A stretch of 64,000 nt of DNA from Forficula auricularia (lineage: Eukaryota > Arthropoda > Insecta > Dermaptera > Forficulidae): contig JALMQS010000085.1 in assembly GCA_024734495.1 (NCBI GenBank), positions 27,031,766 through 27,095,765 of the forward strand, read 5' to 3'. Both the position numbers and the translations under genes were made by a program. Below the pieces are notes generated by a model that saw only the letters and a program-made list of their open reading frames with translations, was not told the origin of the DNA and did not search any database. Shown here in pieces: positions 63,017-64,000 of this stretch (position 1 is its first letter; each line of letters begins with the position of its first letter).

Positions 63017-64000
63017 ATCAGAAATTGTTCGATTCTACAGAATGGCAAAAGACATCAAACCTCAATCGACATTTGCTGTTAAATTCCGAGGAAACTTTTG
63101 GCTGTCATCACTGTGAAAAACGCTTCACAGATAAATCTTCTTTCACAAACCATTTAGAGACACATTCTGGCGAAAAGCCCTTTAGCTGTGATCGGTGTGG
63201 AAAATGCTTCACAACTAAATCTAATCTCACAAGCCATTTAAGGCTACATTCTGCAGAAAAGCCCTTTAGCTGTGATCAATGTGGAAAATACTTCACACAA
63301 AAATCTGAACTCAGAAAACATTTAAGAATACATACAGGGGAGAGGCCCTATGCCTGTGATCAATGTGAAAAACGCTTCACAACTAAATCTAATCTCAGAA
63401 GCCATTTAAGGATACATTCTACAGAAAAGCCCTTTAGCTGTGTTCTGTGTGGAAAATGCTTCAACAGTAAATCTGGTCTCACAAAACATTCAAGGACACA
63501 TTCTGTTGGAAAACCCTTTCGCTGTGATCAGTGTGAAAAACGCTTCTCAGATAAATATTCTCTCACTTACCATTTAAGGGTACATTCTGGAGAAAAACCC
63601 TTTAGCTGTGATCAGTGCGGAAAATCCTTCGTTAAAAAAAATTATCTCACAATGCATTTAAGGGTACATTCTGATTCTGTTGAAAAACCCTTTGGCTGTG
63701 ATCACTGTGAAAAACGCTTCTCAGAAAAATCTTCTCTCACAAAGCATTTAAGGATACATTCTGGAGAAATGCCCTTTATATGTGATCGGTGTGGAAAATC
63801 CTTCAACCAAAAAACTAATCTCACAACACATTTAAGGATACATTCTGCTGAAAAACCCTTTAGTTGTGCTCAGTGTTCAAAACGCTTCTCAGAAAAAGCT
63901 TCTCTCAATTACCATTTAAGGGTACATTCTGGAGAAAAACCCTTTAGCTGTGATCACTGTGAAAAAAGCTTCACATCTAAATCTCATCTCAGAGCCCATT
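63017..64000 (+). CDS. Zinc-finger gene C, exon 3 (10+ C2H2 fingers, runs off the window)
   Basis: Starts after TTTATTTAG with DQKLFDSTEWQKTSNLNRHL, where the first finger has lost its Cys ligands (a degenerate finger). Ten complete C2H2 fingers follow from CHHCEKRF to the CAQCSKRF finger, and an eleventh (CDHCEKSF) is cut by the window edge. There is no stop codon. Linkers are of HS(G/A)EKPF type, and one is lengthened by two residues (HSDSVEKPF near 63672-63698). Unlike A and B, the fingers are all of one type (C..CxKxFxxKSxLxxHLRxHS), so this array grew by single-finger duplication. Strongly expected to be a nuclear DNA-binding protein, with an unknown target. Confidence 0.9.

Overview
This 64 kb window is eukaryotic, AT-rich and almost entirely made of transposable elements. 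It looks like arthropod DNA, most likely an insect. Supporting evidence: GT-AG introns, AATAAA signals, C2H2 zinc-finger genes, and Tc1, mariner, Tigger, hAT, PIF/Harbinger, RTE, Copia and Helentron-like repeats. The sequence alone does not fix the species. I see no bacterial operon, CRISPR array, rRNA or intact tRNA.

The only host-like protein genes I trust are three paralogous C2H2 zinc-finger genes, here called A, B and C. Each has the same three-exon plan. Exon 1 is a tiny leader (19 or 23 codons plus one base), exon 2 is exactly 138 nt and carries one C2HC finger, and exon 3 is a terminal array of C2H2 fingers. Both introns are phase 1. Gene A is on the minus strand (39615 to 30441, 292 aa). 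Gene B is on the plus strand (42666 to 47996, 299 aa). Gene C is on the plus strand from 56564 and runs off the window end. A and B are head to head, and their exon 1 and promoter lie in an inverted duplication in which exon 1 is identical base for base. A fourth leader exon without a gene, partly tandem-duplicated, lies at 21605-21887. The long first introns (about 8.2, 4.4 and 6.2 kb) are packed with transposons, and all three keep a fragment of the same LINE, so it was probably present before the gene copies arose.

Layout: 0-9 kb holds foldback/MITE elements, a TTAA-flanked element with a conserved 56-codon ORF, a 1.1 kb palindrome and a poly-C tandem array. 9-10.4 kb holds a possible small spliced gene. 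11-20 kb holds Helentron-like repeats, palindromes with hammerhead-ribozyme-like cores, a GC-rich island with a possible exon, and a tRNA-derived SINE. 21-27 kb holds the orphan leader exon, a decayed RTE and a Tc1 element with 255 bp inverted repeats. 27.5-39.6 kb is gene A and the elements in and around its intron, including a 5'-truncated RTE with an open reverse-transcriptase frame. 42.6-48 kb is gene B. 48.7-53.3 kb holds hAT, Copia, a TA element and Tigger. 56.5-64 kb is gene C with nested MITEs, a Helentron-like copy and LINE ends.

A useful property of the window is that repeats occur in several copies, so many insertions can be checked against an empty copy of the same target inside the window. 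This gives target-site duplications and relative ages directly (RTE, Harbinger, palindromic TIR element, two MITEs, SINE, Helentron-like element). Gene models rest on homology among the three paralogs, splice consensus and phase. No transcript evidence was available.
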